NCBI GenBank assembly: GCA_965371805.1
Contig: CBDUZW010000002.1
Coordinates: 1-64,000, forward strand
Direction of reading: 5' to 3'
Origin: JAOZTV01 sp965371805
Lineage (GTDB): Bacteria > Acidobacteriota > Aminicenantia > UBA2199
DNA: 64,000 nucleotides
In this document: positions 1 through 8,499 of the stretch, in pieces
Layout: every line of letters begins with the position of its first letter
How positions within the stretch are numbered: position 1 is the stretch's first letter
Made by a program: the position numbers and the translations under genes
Notes under the pieces: model-generated
Database searches by the model: none
Told to the model about the DNA's origin: nothing
The model's input: the letters and a program-made list of their open reading frames with translations, nothing else

Positions 1-132
1 GGGAAAAAATGGGGTATGCTAGATTTCACATTCCACCAAGTTTGACAATAACTCATTTCTGTGACGGATTTGCCCTAAATATGCCGTTTTACCCAACGTA
101 TGGTTTTTCCCGTTTCGTGAGGTTACCCATAC

Positions 133-161
133 TTGCAATAATTGTATATTTATGCTATAAA
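133..161 (+). promoter_or_regulatory. Predicted sigma70-type promoter of the radical SAM gene (leaderless configuration)
   Basis: TTGCAA at 133-138, a 17-nt spacer and TATAAA at 156-161, preceded by TGC (extended -10). The ATG at 167 lies only 5 nt after the -10 box, so the transcript should start at or next to the start codon. No Shine-Dalgarno sequence is present. The rest of 1-166 holds no gene that I can recognise and is somewhat richer in GC than the genes after it. Confidence 0.6.
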
Positions 162-166
162 ACTAA

Positions 167-1948
167 ATGAAACTAACTGATTTATATCCAAAAAAAACCT
201 TTAATTATTCAAAAGAAATTAGCCCGAAAGAAGTTTTACTTATTAATGGGAAAGACGGTTTTGCTATTAACCAAATGGGATTAGATATTTGGAGAATGTG
301 TAATGGAAAAAATTCAGTAAAAAAAATAATAGAAACTATACATAGTGATTATTCAAATGTCCCATATGAAGAAATACAGGAAGATATCTGTGAATTATTA
401 ATCTCTTGGCATGAAAATGATGTCGTAATATTAGATTACAATTATTTATTTAAGTTAGGGAAAAAAAACAAAAATATTTCACTGAATTTAGATGATTGTT
501 TTATATGTAACAAAAAACAAGATAATTTGGATGTTCTTTTTTTGATTCCTCCTCCATCTACCATAGAAACAAATTTGTTTTCAGATGTTCGTTATGCCTC
601 AAGTTTTGCAACAGGATATCTATATTCCATAATTGAAGAGAAGTTTAATAAGTCCCAAGGAATTCTTAATCTTTGGTATAAGATTCTAACTGAAGAAGTA
701 TTAATTGAAATACTTAAAAAATTCAAACCTAAAGTTCTTGCTTTTTCATGTATGTCTGAAAATTATTCTAATGCTATACGAATTGCTGGTTATGCTAAAA
801 AAAATTTTGGTGATGATTGTTTTATATTAATGGGTGGTCCACACGTTACATTTGAATACGAAAACGCCTTAAATTCAGATGTAATAGATCTATGTTTTCT
901 TGGTGAAAGCTTTTCTACCTTCCCAAAATTTATTTCCAGTCATTTTTCTAAAGAAAACTGGAAAAATAGTAATGGGTTAGCATATAAAAATGAAGGAAAA
1001 ATTATTAATACCGGGATGCCCCCATATCAAAAAGAACTTGATAATCTACCCTTTCCTAAGCATATAGATACTCAAATATCACATACAGACGTAATTCCTA
1101 TTATGTCTTCAATGGGATGTCCTTTTACATGTAAGTTTTGTGCTGCTGCAGGTCTTGCTGGTAGTCAATATAGATTAAGGTCAATCTCCTCTGTAATGGA
1201 TGAGATTGAGTATATGTTAAATAAATATGGAAACAAACATGTTTCATTTTTAGATGATACATTGACAGCTATTCCAGAAAGGGTAACAGAGCTTTGTAAT
1301 GAAATTAAAAAGCGTAAACTCAATTTTTCTTGGAGTGCCGAATCAAGAGTAGATGTCGTGGCAAAGAACCCTGAATTATTAAAAAATATGCATGAGGTTG
1401 GATGTATCCAAATTCAATTTGGTATTGAAAGTGGAGACGATAAGAAACTTAAAGAGATAAGAAAAGGTATAACAAGTGAAATGATTTTTAAAGCTTTAAA
1501 AAATGCAGAAGATGCTAAAATACCTGTATTTGGTACAATGATTATTGGAGTTCCAGGTGAATCAGTAGATTCTATATTAAGTACATTAGATTTTGCCATT
1601 AAATTACAAAAAGAATATAATGGAATGTTTGTAACGGGATGGTTTGTACCTTATCCTGGAACATATTATTATGAAAATATAAAAAAATATGACTCTGTAG
1701 TATTAAATTTAACTGACTATGACTCCTTTAACAGCACGATCCCTTCAATTATTCCAAAAGGAATTAATGAGTATGAATTGCAAAATTTATTTTGGGAGAA
1801 AACATTTGAAAGAACAAAAAATGTTTTTGGTGAACATAAAGTAGAATCAAACTTAAATTTTGAAATCTTTAAGTACAAGAATAAATTTAATTATAGAAAT
1901 GGAATGGTTTCATATGTAAATAATATAAATGAAGACAAACTATTATAA
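167..1948 (+). CDS. B12-binding-type radical SAM peptide-modifying enzyme with N-terminal PqqD-like domain
   Basis: Radical SAM enzyme probably acting on the small peptide encoded at 2589-2726. Residues ~1-92 look like a PqqD/RiPP-recognition domain (winged-helix size; segment GFAINQMGLDIWRMCNG is typical). Residues ~120-280 match a cobalamin-binding Rossmann domain, with ILMGGPHVTF as in B12-radical SAM proteins. The radical SAM core carries the CxxxCxxC cluster at C318, C322 and C325 (GCPFTCKFC), followed by FLDDTLTA and FGIESGDD segments. The B12 domain lacks an obvious DxHxxG motif, so cobalamin may bind base-off without a histidine, or not bind at all. Known relatives do C-methylation, epimerisation or ring formation; which one applies here cannot be read from sequence. 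The 3' end overlaps the next gene by 20 nt. The start follows directly on a promoter without a ribosome site. Confidence 0.88.
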   Translation: MKLTDLYPKKTFNYSKEISPKEVLLINGKDGFAINQMGLDIWRMCNGKNSVKKIIETIHSDYSNVPYEEIQEDICELLISWHENDVVILDYNYLFKLGKKNKNISLNLDDCFICNKKQDNLDVLFLIPPPSTIETNLFSDVRYASSFATGYLYSIIEEKFNKSQGILNLWYKILTEEVLIEILKKFKPKVLAFSCMSENYSNAIRIAGYAKKNFGDDCFILMGGPHVTFEYENALNSDVIDLCFLGESFSTFPKFISSHFSKENWKNSNGLAYKNEGKIINTGMPPYQKELDNLPFPKHIDTQISHTDVIPIMSSMGCPFTCKFCAAAGLAGSQYRLRSISSVMDEIEYMLNKYGNKHVSFLDDTLTAIPERVTELCNEIKKRKLNFSWSAESRVDVVAKNPELLKNMHEVGCIQIQFGIESGDDKKLKEIRKGITSEMIFKALKNAEDAKIPVFGTMIIGVPGESVDSILSTLDFAIKLQKEYNGMFVTGWFVPYPGTYYYENIKKYDSVVLNLTDYDSFNSTIPSIIPKGINEYELQNLFWEKTFERTKNVFGEHKVESNLNFEIFKYKNKFNYRNGMVSYVNNINEDKLL

Positions 1949-2462
1949 ATTAGAAAAGTTTAATAATATATTCTTAATTGTATTAATATTTTTAATTGAA
2001 CTCTCTATCATATTGGTGTTCATGTTAAATTTATTAATTAAGCCGAATGTAATAAATAAAGTAGTATTATTTTCTTTAGGTTTTATATTAGAGGAATTGC
2101 TTCATTTTAATTTTATATATTTTTATTCAAAAAAAAAAGAATTATATATTCGAGTGACGAGTATAAAATTTGTTTTTATTATTTTTTCTTGGATGCTGCC
2201 AAAAAGTTTTTCTCTAAAAAATAAAATGATTACAGTGATATTTCCACCATTAATTATTTTCTTTCTAGGTATTATAAATATTTGTATATTTGCACTATTC
2301 AATAAATTTTCTATTGATTATATAATTTATGTAGCAGGATTTTGTATGACACCCATTTTTTCATTATTGCCAATTAAAGTAGGAAATATAAAATCGGATA
2401 TGGCACAGTTTTTTGAATTATTATCTCAATTAGTCTCTCAAAACAAACAGAATAAATCATAA
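1929..2462 (+). CDS. Small polytopic membrane protein, possibly degenerate DUF3267/M50-like zincin
   Basis: 177 residues with about four membrane segments. The second segment contains EELLH (FILEELLHFNF) where DUF3267 and M50-like membrane metallopeptidases have HExxH, so the first ligand histidine is replaced by glutamate. The motif is followed by a PLIIFFLGI helix and a C-terminal LLPIKVGNIKSD segment that resembles the second conserved block of DUF3267. It overlaps the radical SAM gene by 20 nt, so the two are translationally coupled. Being next to a precursor peptide, it could process the leader or protect the cell, but the lost histidine argues against ordinary zinc proteolysis. Family assignment is tentative; the membrane topology is clear. 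Confidence 0.55.
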   Translation: MKTNYYKLEKFNNIFLIVLIFLIELSIILVFMLNLLIKPNVINKVVLFSLGFILEELLHFNFIYFYSKKKELYIRVTSIKFVFIIFSWMLPKSFSLKNKMITVIFPPLIIFFLGIINICIFALFNKFSIDYIIYVAGFCMTPIFSLLPIKVGNIKSDMAQFFELLSQLVSQNKQNKS

Positions 2463-2477
2463 AAACGTCAAAATCTC

Positions 2478-2505
2478 TTGACAATATTTCTATTTATGAT
2501 ATATT
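2478..2505 (+). promoter_or_regulatory. Consensus promoter of the precursor peptide gene
   Basis: TTGACA at 2478-2483 (perfect -35), a 16-nt spacer and TATATT at 2500-2505. Transcription would start near 2512, giving a ~77-nt leader before the precursor ATG at 2589. It lies just after the membrane protein stop and would allow the peptide to be made in excess over the enzymes. Confidence 0.65.
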
Positions 2506-2588
2506 AAAATCATGTTATAAATGTTCCATGGGATTTTGTTAATATATTGTGAATATATCACAAAATATATTAAAAAAAGGAGAATATT

Positions 2589-2726
2589 ATGAAAAATTAT
2601 GAAAAACCAACTTTTAGAAAAGTAGACCAATCAGAGTGTGCGGACATTGATGTTCCTACTGCAGCTTCAGGCGCATGGATTCTCGGAGTTATTATTTTTC
2701 TGATTTGTACAAAAGCACTTAGTTAA
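2589..2726 (+). CDS. RiPP-type precursor peptide (45 aa)
   Basis: Short gene with a good ribosome site (AAAAGGAG, 6 nt before ATG) and its own consensus promoter. The product has a hydrophilic N-terminal half starting MKNYEKPTFRKV; YEKPTF at residues 4-9 fits the YxxP leader signature bound by PqqD-like recognition domains in many RiPP precursors. A CADIDVPTAASGA stretch leads into a very hydrophobic C-terminal part (AWILGVIIFLIC) and a TKALS tail. Cysteines are C17 and C40. The unmodified C-terminal half could span a membrane. It sits between the radical SAM/membrane protein pair and an ABC exporter. I infer it is the substrate of the 167-1948 enzyme. Cleavage site, modified residues and activity are unknown. 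A plain small membrane peptide is the alternative. Confidence 0.72.
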   Translation: MKNYEKPTFRKVDQSECADIDVPTAASGAWILGVIIFLICTKALS

Positions 2727-2736
2727 GTATTAATAG

Positions 2737-2767
2737 CTTCTCTCTTCTTATTTTTAGAAGAGAGAAG
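2737..2767 (+). terminator. Perfect 12-bp hairpin after the precursor gene
   Basis: CTTCTCTCTTCT (2737-2748) and AGAAGAGAGAAG (2756-2767) are perfect inverted repeats with a 7-nt loop, starting 10 nt after the precursor stop and followed by only three Ts. It may be a partial terminator or an mRNA-stabilising hairpin, either of which would raise peptide levels over the downstream transporter. Confidence 0.65.
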
Positions 2768-3032
2768 TTTAAGTAATAACTAAAAGTTATATTGTAAATA
2801 ATAAAAGATAATTTTGACATCAATAATTGTTAAATATTTAAAAACCTATCCAAGAATAGAAATAATATTTTTCAATTAGAAAAATACATCCAAATTTATT
2901 AAGATGTAATTTAATAAAGTCTGTTTTAAGACCAAATGAGAATATCTCTAAAGAGTGTTCGTTTTGAATATTAGGCGCAAATAACAATTGATAGTAGACA
3001 TAATTAAATATCATAGTTGAAAAAAATAGATA
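2768..3032. other. Intergenic gap before the ABC genes
   Basis: About 265 nt of AT-rich sequence. A TTGACA occurs at 2814-2819 but has no well-spaced -10 box. No second precursor-like reading frame was found; the one short ATG frame seen codes for only 12 residues. The ATG at 3033 has no clear ribosome site. Confidence 0.4.
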
Positions 3033-3794
3033 ATGAAAAATAATGAAAAAAATATAATTGAATTAATTAATATTACAAAAAAATTTAATGGAGTTATTAC
3101 ATTAAACGATATTAATCTGAGCGTTCCAAAAGGTTCTATTTTTGCTCTTCTAGGTCCTAATGGTTCTGGAAAATCAACTACGATAAATATTTTATCTGGT
3201 TTATTATTACCGGATACTGGGAAATGCAAAGTTTTTGGTCGGTTAATAAATGAAAACAAAACGTTGTATAAAAAAAACACAGGTATTTTGCCGGAACATT
3301 TAGCCCTTTTTGATTTATTAACAGTCTGGGAGCATTTAATTTTGACGGGAAGGGTTCATGGTTTAGCTCAAGAAGAGGTTGAGATAAGATCAGAAAAAAT
3401 TTTAAAATATTTTGATTTATGGGAAGATAGGGCTAAATATGCAAAAGATCTTTCTTATGGAATGAGTAAAAAAATTGCGTTGGCAATGGCAATTATTCCC
3501 AACCCAAAATTATTAATTCTAGATGAACCTTTTGAGGGACTTGATCCTGTTTACATAAAGAGATTAAAAGATTTATTGTTAAAATTTTCCAAAAAAGGTG
3601 TGACAATTTTTATTGCCTCACATATACTCGATCTAATTGAAAAAATAGTTGATAATTTTGCATTCATTGTAAATGGAAAAATTGTGTTTCAGGAATCAAA
3701 AAAATATCTTCAAGAAGAAAACACCTCGTTAGAGGATATTTTCTTTAAACATTATAAGAACGAATGTGATGATAATTTTGATTGGATTGTATGA
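3033..3794 (+). CDS. ABC transporter ATP-binding protein (RiPP locus)
   Basis: 253-residue nucleotide-binding subunit. Walker A GPNGSGKST is at residues 41-49 and Walker B LLILDEP around 160-166 is followed by a D-loop (GLDP). The signature is LSYGM at 140-144 instead of LSGGQ, and the H-loop is IASHIL. The Q-loop position reads LPE, as in several NatA/CcmA-like ATPases. It overlaps its permease by four nucleotides (ATGA). It probably powers export of the modified peptide or immunity to it. No clear Shine-Dalgarno precedes the ATG, so the start is the most likely rather than a proven one. Confidence 0.88.
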   Translation: MKNNEKNIIELINITKKFNGVITLNDINLSVPKGSIFALLGPNGSGKSTTINILSGLLLPDTGKCKVFGRLINENKTLYKKNTGILPEHLALFDLLTVWEHLILTGRVHGLAQEEVEIRSEKILKYFDLWEDRAKYAKDLSYGMSKKIALAMAIIPNPKLLILDEPFEGLDPVYIKRLKDLLLKFSKKGVTIFIASHILDLIEKIVDNFAFIVNGKIVFQESKKYLQEENTSLEDIFFKHYKNECDDNFDWIV

Positions 3795-5245
3795 AAACAA
3801 TACTTAAATATCAAATAATACTTTATTTTAGAAATTTATTTCTAGGAAAAAACAAAAATAAGGATATCTTAATTCTATTAGGTGGTCTATTTTTTATTTT
3901 TTTTAAACTGGTTAATATTATTCAAATCACTATAACGGATTTGAATAATGGTAGTTATAATAATTTTAACCTACTTCTTAATGGCATTTTTATAGGTTGG
4001 ATTGTTTTGTTTTTATCTTTTAATGAGAGAAAAGTAAATTCTGTAGTTAATTCATATAATCACCTATTATCAAAAAATAAGATTTTTTTCCTAAAACTAG
4101 CAATCCCTTTGTTTACTCCAACTTTTTGGATTCTTATCGTTATTTCTATTTCATTTTTTTATCCAATATACTATCTTTATGATTTATTTTTTTTTATACT
4201 TTATATATTATTCCTGATTTCGGCATATTTGTTTTCCTTTCTAATTAAATATTTGGTAAAGCTAAAGTTTTTTCTTCTAATAGTTCTCTTAATTGGATTA
4301 AGTACCAGTTATATTGGTTTGAAAGAAAACATGTCCCTTACTCAAATAATATTTTACATTTCAGGCATATTACCTTCCAAATTATTAAGTGACTATATAG
4401 TTCAAAACAGCATATTTTCTGTTCTATTTAAATTTTTAATATTGAATGGTGCAATGACTGTCATGCTCTTCTATATTATGAACCTAAGTGTAAAAAGAAC
4501 CAAAAAGAGCAATTCCAGTTTCAAAAAAAACATATTCTTTTTTGTAAGATTACCATCTAGAATAGGAGAACTTATAAAAAGAGAGTTACATGTTACATTA
4601 TACTATCTAAATACTTATGTATTGCTACTCTTTTCAATACAATTCTTTGTTTACTTATATTCGGATTCATCTTTTCACAAGAATGCATTCTTTTTTTATA
4701 TTGGATTTGGTTTTATTATTTGTCTCGGTCTATTTTTAAACTGTTTTGGCTTTAACACTCAAAGAGAAATGAAAAGATTTGGATTATTTCCTCTTAAATT
4801 TAAATGGGTCTTAATATCAAAAAACATATCAATTATGGTTTTATTATTTATATTTAATATCGTAAATTTTTTATCAGTTTTATTTAAACATGGAATTGAA
4901 CTTTTTTTAAGTGGCGTTTTTATTATGTTCTCTCTATATTTTTTATTATCTTCCTTTGGAAACCGAGTGTCAATATATCACCCTGAGAGAACTTATTCCT
5001 ACCGACTTCATTCAATAACAATAAATGAATTCATATTCAATTTCTTTGCAGTAATCGTAATAATTTTTAGTCCTATTTTAATTGAAAGTCAACTAATGCA
5101 TTGTGACAAAATTATTTATTTTTTCGTAAATATATTGATGTTAATATTCTCATTTTTAATATATAAAAAATCATTAGTTAATTTAGGAGAACAACTGGAA
5201 ATAATGAGTCAGGAGCCAAACAGTTTTCAAAGATTAAAATTCTAA
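3791..5245 (+). CDS. ABC transporter permease, about 12 membrane segments (RiPP locus)
   Basis: Very hydrophobic 484-residue integral membrane protein. Two groups of about six helices are separated by a cytoplasmic stretch (KRTKKSNSSFKK and neighbours). I chose the ATG at 3791 because it overlaps the ATPase stop (ATGA); an upstream in-frame TTG at 3782 is less likely. Length and pairing fit an ABC-2-like exporter permease, but I see no well-known family motif. It is the last gene of the forward series and converges on the NatB-like gene with about 40 nt between the stops. Role inferred from context: export of, or self-protection against, the peptide product. Confidence 0.72.
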   Translation: MKTILKYQIILYFRNLFLGKNKNKDILILLGGLFFIFFKLVNIIQITITDLNNGSYNNFNLLLNGIFIGWIVLFLSFNERKVNSVVNSYNHLLSKNKIFFLKLAIPLFTPTFWILIVISISFFYPIYYLYDLFFFILYILFLISAYLFSFLIKYLVKLKFFLLIVLLIGLSTSYIGLKENMSLTQIIFYISGILPSKLLSDYIVQNSIFSVLFKFLILNGAMTVMLFYIMNLSVKRTKKSNSSFKKNIFFFVRLPSRIGELIKRELHVTLYYLNTYVLLLFSIQFFVYLYSDSSFHKNAFFFYIGFGFIICLGLFLNCFGFNTQREMKRFGLFPLKFKWVLISKNISIMVLLFIFNIVNFLSVLFKHGIELFLSGVFIMFSLYFLLSSFGNRVSIYHPERTYSYRLHSITINEFIFNFFAVIVIIFSPILIESQLMHCDKIIYFFVNILMLIFSFLIYKKSLVNLGEQLEIMSQEPNSFQRLKF

Positions 5246-5286
5246 TCAAGATTTAGAAAATAAAATTTTTTATCAATAAATCAATT

Positions 5287-6483
5287 TTAAATTCCTCTAA
5301 AAAGAATGTTTTCTCTATTGAACCATTTTGTACAAAACCAAACACCTATTCCTGCAAAGATAAACATAAAGATATAAACCATTGCAAGAACTCCCCCATT
5401 TATCGTCCCAGAAACTATCTCTTTAGTGGCAAGTGAAATATTTAAAATAGGAACTAGAGCTGTTATATAATTCAATTCAATGCCAGGCATAAGCCCAATA
5501 GCAGCGGGTATTATTACGATAAAATTTAATGGATTTATCAAGCTCTGCGCTTCTTTGAAACTATTGGCAAAAATTGAAATTGATAAAAGCACAGCCGCAA
5601 AGAAAAGACACAGGGGGATTATAAGTGATATTATTAAGAAAGCTGATTTAAATTCAATAATCCGTAAACTACTTATTAATAAATCTTGAGGGATATTAGC
5701 TATATGCTTAATAGAAAAAAACAACCCTACCATTCCAAGCACAGCACTTGTTAAACCTGAAAGGGTAACAACAAGAAATTTTCCAATAATAATTTCCATC
5801 CTTGAAGCGGGGGAAGAGAGGAGAGTTTCAATTGTATATCTCTCTTTTTCTCCTGCTCCTAATTCAATTGCGGGGTACATTGCTCCAGTGAAACAAAATA
5901 AAATAAACAGGTACGGAATAAATCCACCAACATATTCACCAAATTTTTCTTTAGCTGAAGAAATATCTGTTTTTGAGATTTCAAAAGGTTTAGCAAATTC
6001 TACTTTAAGATTCTTCTTTTTAAGTCTTGTACTTAAAAAGTTACTTTTAAGATTATCAAATATTTTTTCCATTCTTATTTTAGTTATATCAGTTTCTCTA
6101 GAACCTTTATAAAACAAATCTATATTTCCAGTCTTGTTCTTACTAAACATCTTATCAAATGTATTACTTATAACAATTAAAAAATCATACTTGTTGTTTA
6201 TTAAAGATTGCTTTGCAATATTTACATTTTTATTTTGAATTAATTCAATATCTGTTTGTTTTTTTAGCATTTTAATTAAATCCTGCCCATTTTCATTTGA
6301 AATATACGCAATTTTTAATCTTTTTGAAAATGCATTTAATTCATGTGACACATTAAGTTTTGTCAACAATGTCAACAATAAAGGAAAAACAAATAGAGGT
6401 ATTATTATCATAGCAATAAGTGTTCGTCTATCCCTTATAGTCCCTTTCAACTCATGTAAAAAAATAATTAAAATTAATTTCAT
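5287..6483 (-). CDS. ABC-2 type permease, NatB-like
   Basis: 398 residues with the NatB/YhaP-type layout: an N-terminal helix preceded by HELKGTIRDRRTL, a large extracytoplasmic domain (~45-185), then five to six helices from ~190. The GAGEKERYTIETLLSSPASR segment is the family's characteristic amphipathic stretch. It overlaps the upstream ATPase by four nucleotides, forming one transcription unit. Relatives export Na+ or antibiotics or provide resistance to peptides. Its position tail-to-tail with the RiPP transporter raises the possibility that it serves the same locus, but it is on the other strand and may be independent. Confidence 0.82.
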   Translation of the reverse strand: MKLILIIFLHELKGTIRDRRTLIAMIIIPLFVFPLLLTLLTKLNVSHELNAFSKRLKIAYISNENGQDLIKMLKKQTDIELIQNKNVNIAKQSLINNKYDFLIVISNTFDKMFSKNKTGNIDLFYKGSRETDITKIRMEKIFDNLKSNFLSTRLKKKNLKVEFAKPFEISKTDISSAKEKFGEYVGGFIPYLFILFCFTGAMYPAIELGAGEKERYTIETLLSSPASRMEIIIGKFLVVTLSGLTSAVLGMVGLFFSIKHIANIPQDLLISSLRIIEFKSAFLIISLIIPLCLFFAAVLLSISIFANSFKEAQSLINPLNFIVIIPAAIGLMPGIELNYITALVPILNISLATKEIVSGTINGGVLAMVYIFMFIFAGIGVWFCTKWFNRENILFRGI

Positions 6484-7250
6484 TTTCCTTCTCCAAGAAG
6501 TCTTAGAAATTCATCCTCTATTGTTCTTGTTTCTTTTTGATGTAAAAAATTTTCAAAGCTATCAGCATATTGTATTTTGCCTTTGTGAATAATTGCCAAG
6601 TCATCACTTAAAAAATTAACTTCACCCATAATATGAGTCGAAAAAATTATAGTTTTCCCTCTATCTCTATATTCTTTAATTAATTTTATTATACTTTTTG
6701 AGGAAATAACATCAAGCCCAACTGTTGGTTCATCAAATATTAATACTTCAGGATCATGAATTAATGTTCTTGCTATTGAGACTTTCTGTATCATCCCTGA
6801 AGACAACTTATCAATTTTTTTATTTACAAAATCTTTCATCCCCAAAATACTATATAGCTTTTTCTTGGCTACACAAAATTCCTCATTTGTCATCCCATGA
6901 AGAAATGCAAAATATTTGATGATCTCTTCAGGTGTAAACTGTTTATAAAGCTTTGTAGACCCCGTTAAAAACCCGATTTTTTTCCTTACCTCTCTGGAAT
7001 TATTTACTGTATCAAAACCAGAAATTTGTATGGTTCCAGAATCTGGTTTCAACATAGTTGCAATCATCCTTAATAAAGTAGTTTTGCCTGCTCCATTGGG
7101 ACCAAGTAATGTAAAAACTCTTCCTGGTTTACAACAAAAACTAATATTATTAACAGCTTCAACACTTTTTTTGTCTTTGGGAAGCTCTAATTCTCTCCTT
7201 TGTTTTTTTGATATTTTAAATTTTTTTACAACATTATTTATTTCTATCAT
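6480..7250 (-). CDS. ABC transporter ATP-binding protein, NatA-like
   Basis: 256-residue ATPase with Walker A (GPNGAGKTT), signature LSSGM, Walker B (VLIFDEP) followed by TVGLD, and the H-loop STHIM. The N-terminal insertion KISKKQRRELELPKDKKSVEAV before the first strand is typical of NatA-like proteins. The ATG has a GAGGTAA ribosome site. It is coupled by an ATGA overlap to the permease that follows it and so is its energy-supplying partner. Substrate is unknown: Na+, a drug or a peptide are the options for this family. Confidence 0.87.
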   Translation of the reverse strand: MIEINNVVKKFKISKKQRRELELPKDKKSVEAVNNISFCCKPGRVFTLLGPNGAGKTTLLRMIATMLKPDSGTIQISGFDTVNNSREVRKKIGFLTGSTKLYKQFTPEEIIKYFAFLHGMTNEEFCVAKKKLYSILGMKDFVNKKIDKLSSGMIQKVSIARTLIHDPEVLIFDEPTVGLDVISSKSIIKLIKEYRDRGKTIIFSTHIMGEVNFLSDDLAIIHKGKIQYADSFENFLHQKETRTIEDEFLRLLGEGK

Positions 7251-7299
7251 TATTTACCTCAATATTAAAAAAATTTTAAAAATCTCTGCTAAATTTGAA

Positions 7300-8301
7300 T
7301 TATTCTATTTTGTAAATATCAAGATACCATTTTTCTTCTTCTATATCTTCGTTAACTTGATATAAACAATTATCATTAATTGTAAAAGGATTAAACTCAA
7401 CAACATTAGCTTTTTTAATGGAAATCCATGATTTCTTTAACAACTTTCCTTTCAAAGTAAAAATAAATAATTCTGATTGGTTGTTTTTTTGTTTATAAGT
7501 AATAACATAAACTTTGTTATTACTATATCGCATTTCTCTTATTGAAGGGAAATATTTAGGAAATTTTATAGGTTTCATTAAATAAAAATAATTCTTGGTT
7601 TTTGGAGAATTTTTTAAAAAACTTATAACTTTTTTTTTAAATTTTGAAGGAATTATAATCTTTTTGTAATCATATGAAAAACACGTCTCTTGTTCACCCT
7701 TATTATTTAGTATTTTAATTAAAAAATCTGTACCTTCTGTAAATATAATCTTTTCGCCAAATGAATCATATTGAAAAATTGAATTAAATAACAATGTACC
7801 TTTACCTGGTTGGAAATCATCAGCGATTCTGTAGATTTCTTTAATCTTCTTTAAATTTGAGTCATTGATATTAAATGTTGAATATATGACATTATTATCT
7901 GTTATAACTCCTCTGCTAATATAATTTACTCCTAATATTTTCAGAAAATAATAGAAACCTGATTCCAATTTTTTTTCTTCTATAAATTTACCTTTTTTTG
8001 AAAAAACAGATAATTTTCCAAAACTATTTACTAAAATATTATCTGAATTTACATCAATATTTATGGGCATCTGAGGAATTACCATAAATTCCGAGGGTCC
8101 TTGCCCCGACTGACCAAATTGAAATAAATTTTTGAAAATTTTCTTTGAATAGGCATGAACTTTATATTTTTCAGTAATATAAATATTTTCTTTATCAACT
8201 GTAACAGACTCAGGTGTTAATACATCATTTAATACAACTCTCTTATTTCCAAATAAAGGAAATAGTAAAATAAAAAAGACACAAATTGCTATAGTTTTCA
8301 T
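7300..8301 (-). CDS. Secreted 6-bladed beta-propeller protein
   Basis: 333 residues from the ATG at 8301, which has AAGGAG six nt upstream; an in-frame ATG further upstream at 8325 lacks a site and would spoil the signal peptide. The N-terminus (MKTIAICVFFILLFPLFG) is a signal sequence. It is followed by repeated beta blades with FGQSGQGPSEF near residue 60, the hallmark of the 6-bladed propeller family seen in Aminicenantes and Bacteroidetes. It contains no catalytic motif and is presumably a periplasmic or surface binding protein. Two similar genes lie at 18897-19919 and 47439-48452. It is the gene directly upstream of the NatAB-like pair and could be cotranscribed. Confidence 0.82.
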   Translation of the reverse strand: MKTIAICVFFILLFPLFGNKRVVLNDVLTPESVTVDKENIYITEKYKVHAYSKKIFKNLFQFGQSGQGPSEFMVIPQMPINIDVNSDNILVNSFGKLSVFSKKGKFIEEKKLESGFYYFLKILGVNYISRGVITDNNVIYSTFNINDSNLKKIKEIYRIADDFQPGKGTLLFNSIFQYDSFGEKIIFTEGTDFLIKILNNKGEQETCFSYDYKKIIIPSKFKKKVISFLKNSPKTKNYFYLMKPIKFPKYFPSIREMRYSNNKVYVITYKQKNNQSELFIFTLKGKLLKKSWISIKKANVVEFNPFTINDNCLYQVNEDIEEEKWYLDIYKIE

Positions 8302-8325
8302 TCTGAACTCCTTATTAATCATCAA

Positions 8326-8499
8326 ATTAAATTTGATAAAACAGAAACCTTATAATAACATATTTTTGGGTTTTATTAAACATTTAGGGTAAATTTCCCA
8401 TGACCATTTGAATGTTTTTTTGTTAAAAAGGATTATTTCCTATATGAAGGACATAACATATTTTGGACCAGCGGGGGCATTTTGACAAAAAGTAGTGGT
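8326..8499. other. Intergenic, boundary of higher-GC island
   Basis: No reading frame recognised. It contains a short near-palindrome (AGGGTAAATTTCCC around 8387) and a GC-rich patch (CAGCGGGGGCATTTTG near 8469) unlike the surrounding sequence, next to the broken recombinase. Confidence 0.3.

Noticed and set aside
1..132. Possible mobile-element end at the left edge (GGGAAAAA inverted at ~111-118, GTATGG/CCATAC pairs)
   Set aside because: The matches are only 6-8 bp and the window edge cuts the context, so an IS end cannot be supported.
2940..2978. Second precursor-like peptide before the ABC ATPase
   Set aside because: The frame gives only 12 residues and has no leader motif or ribosome site.
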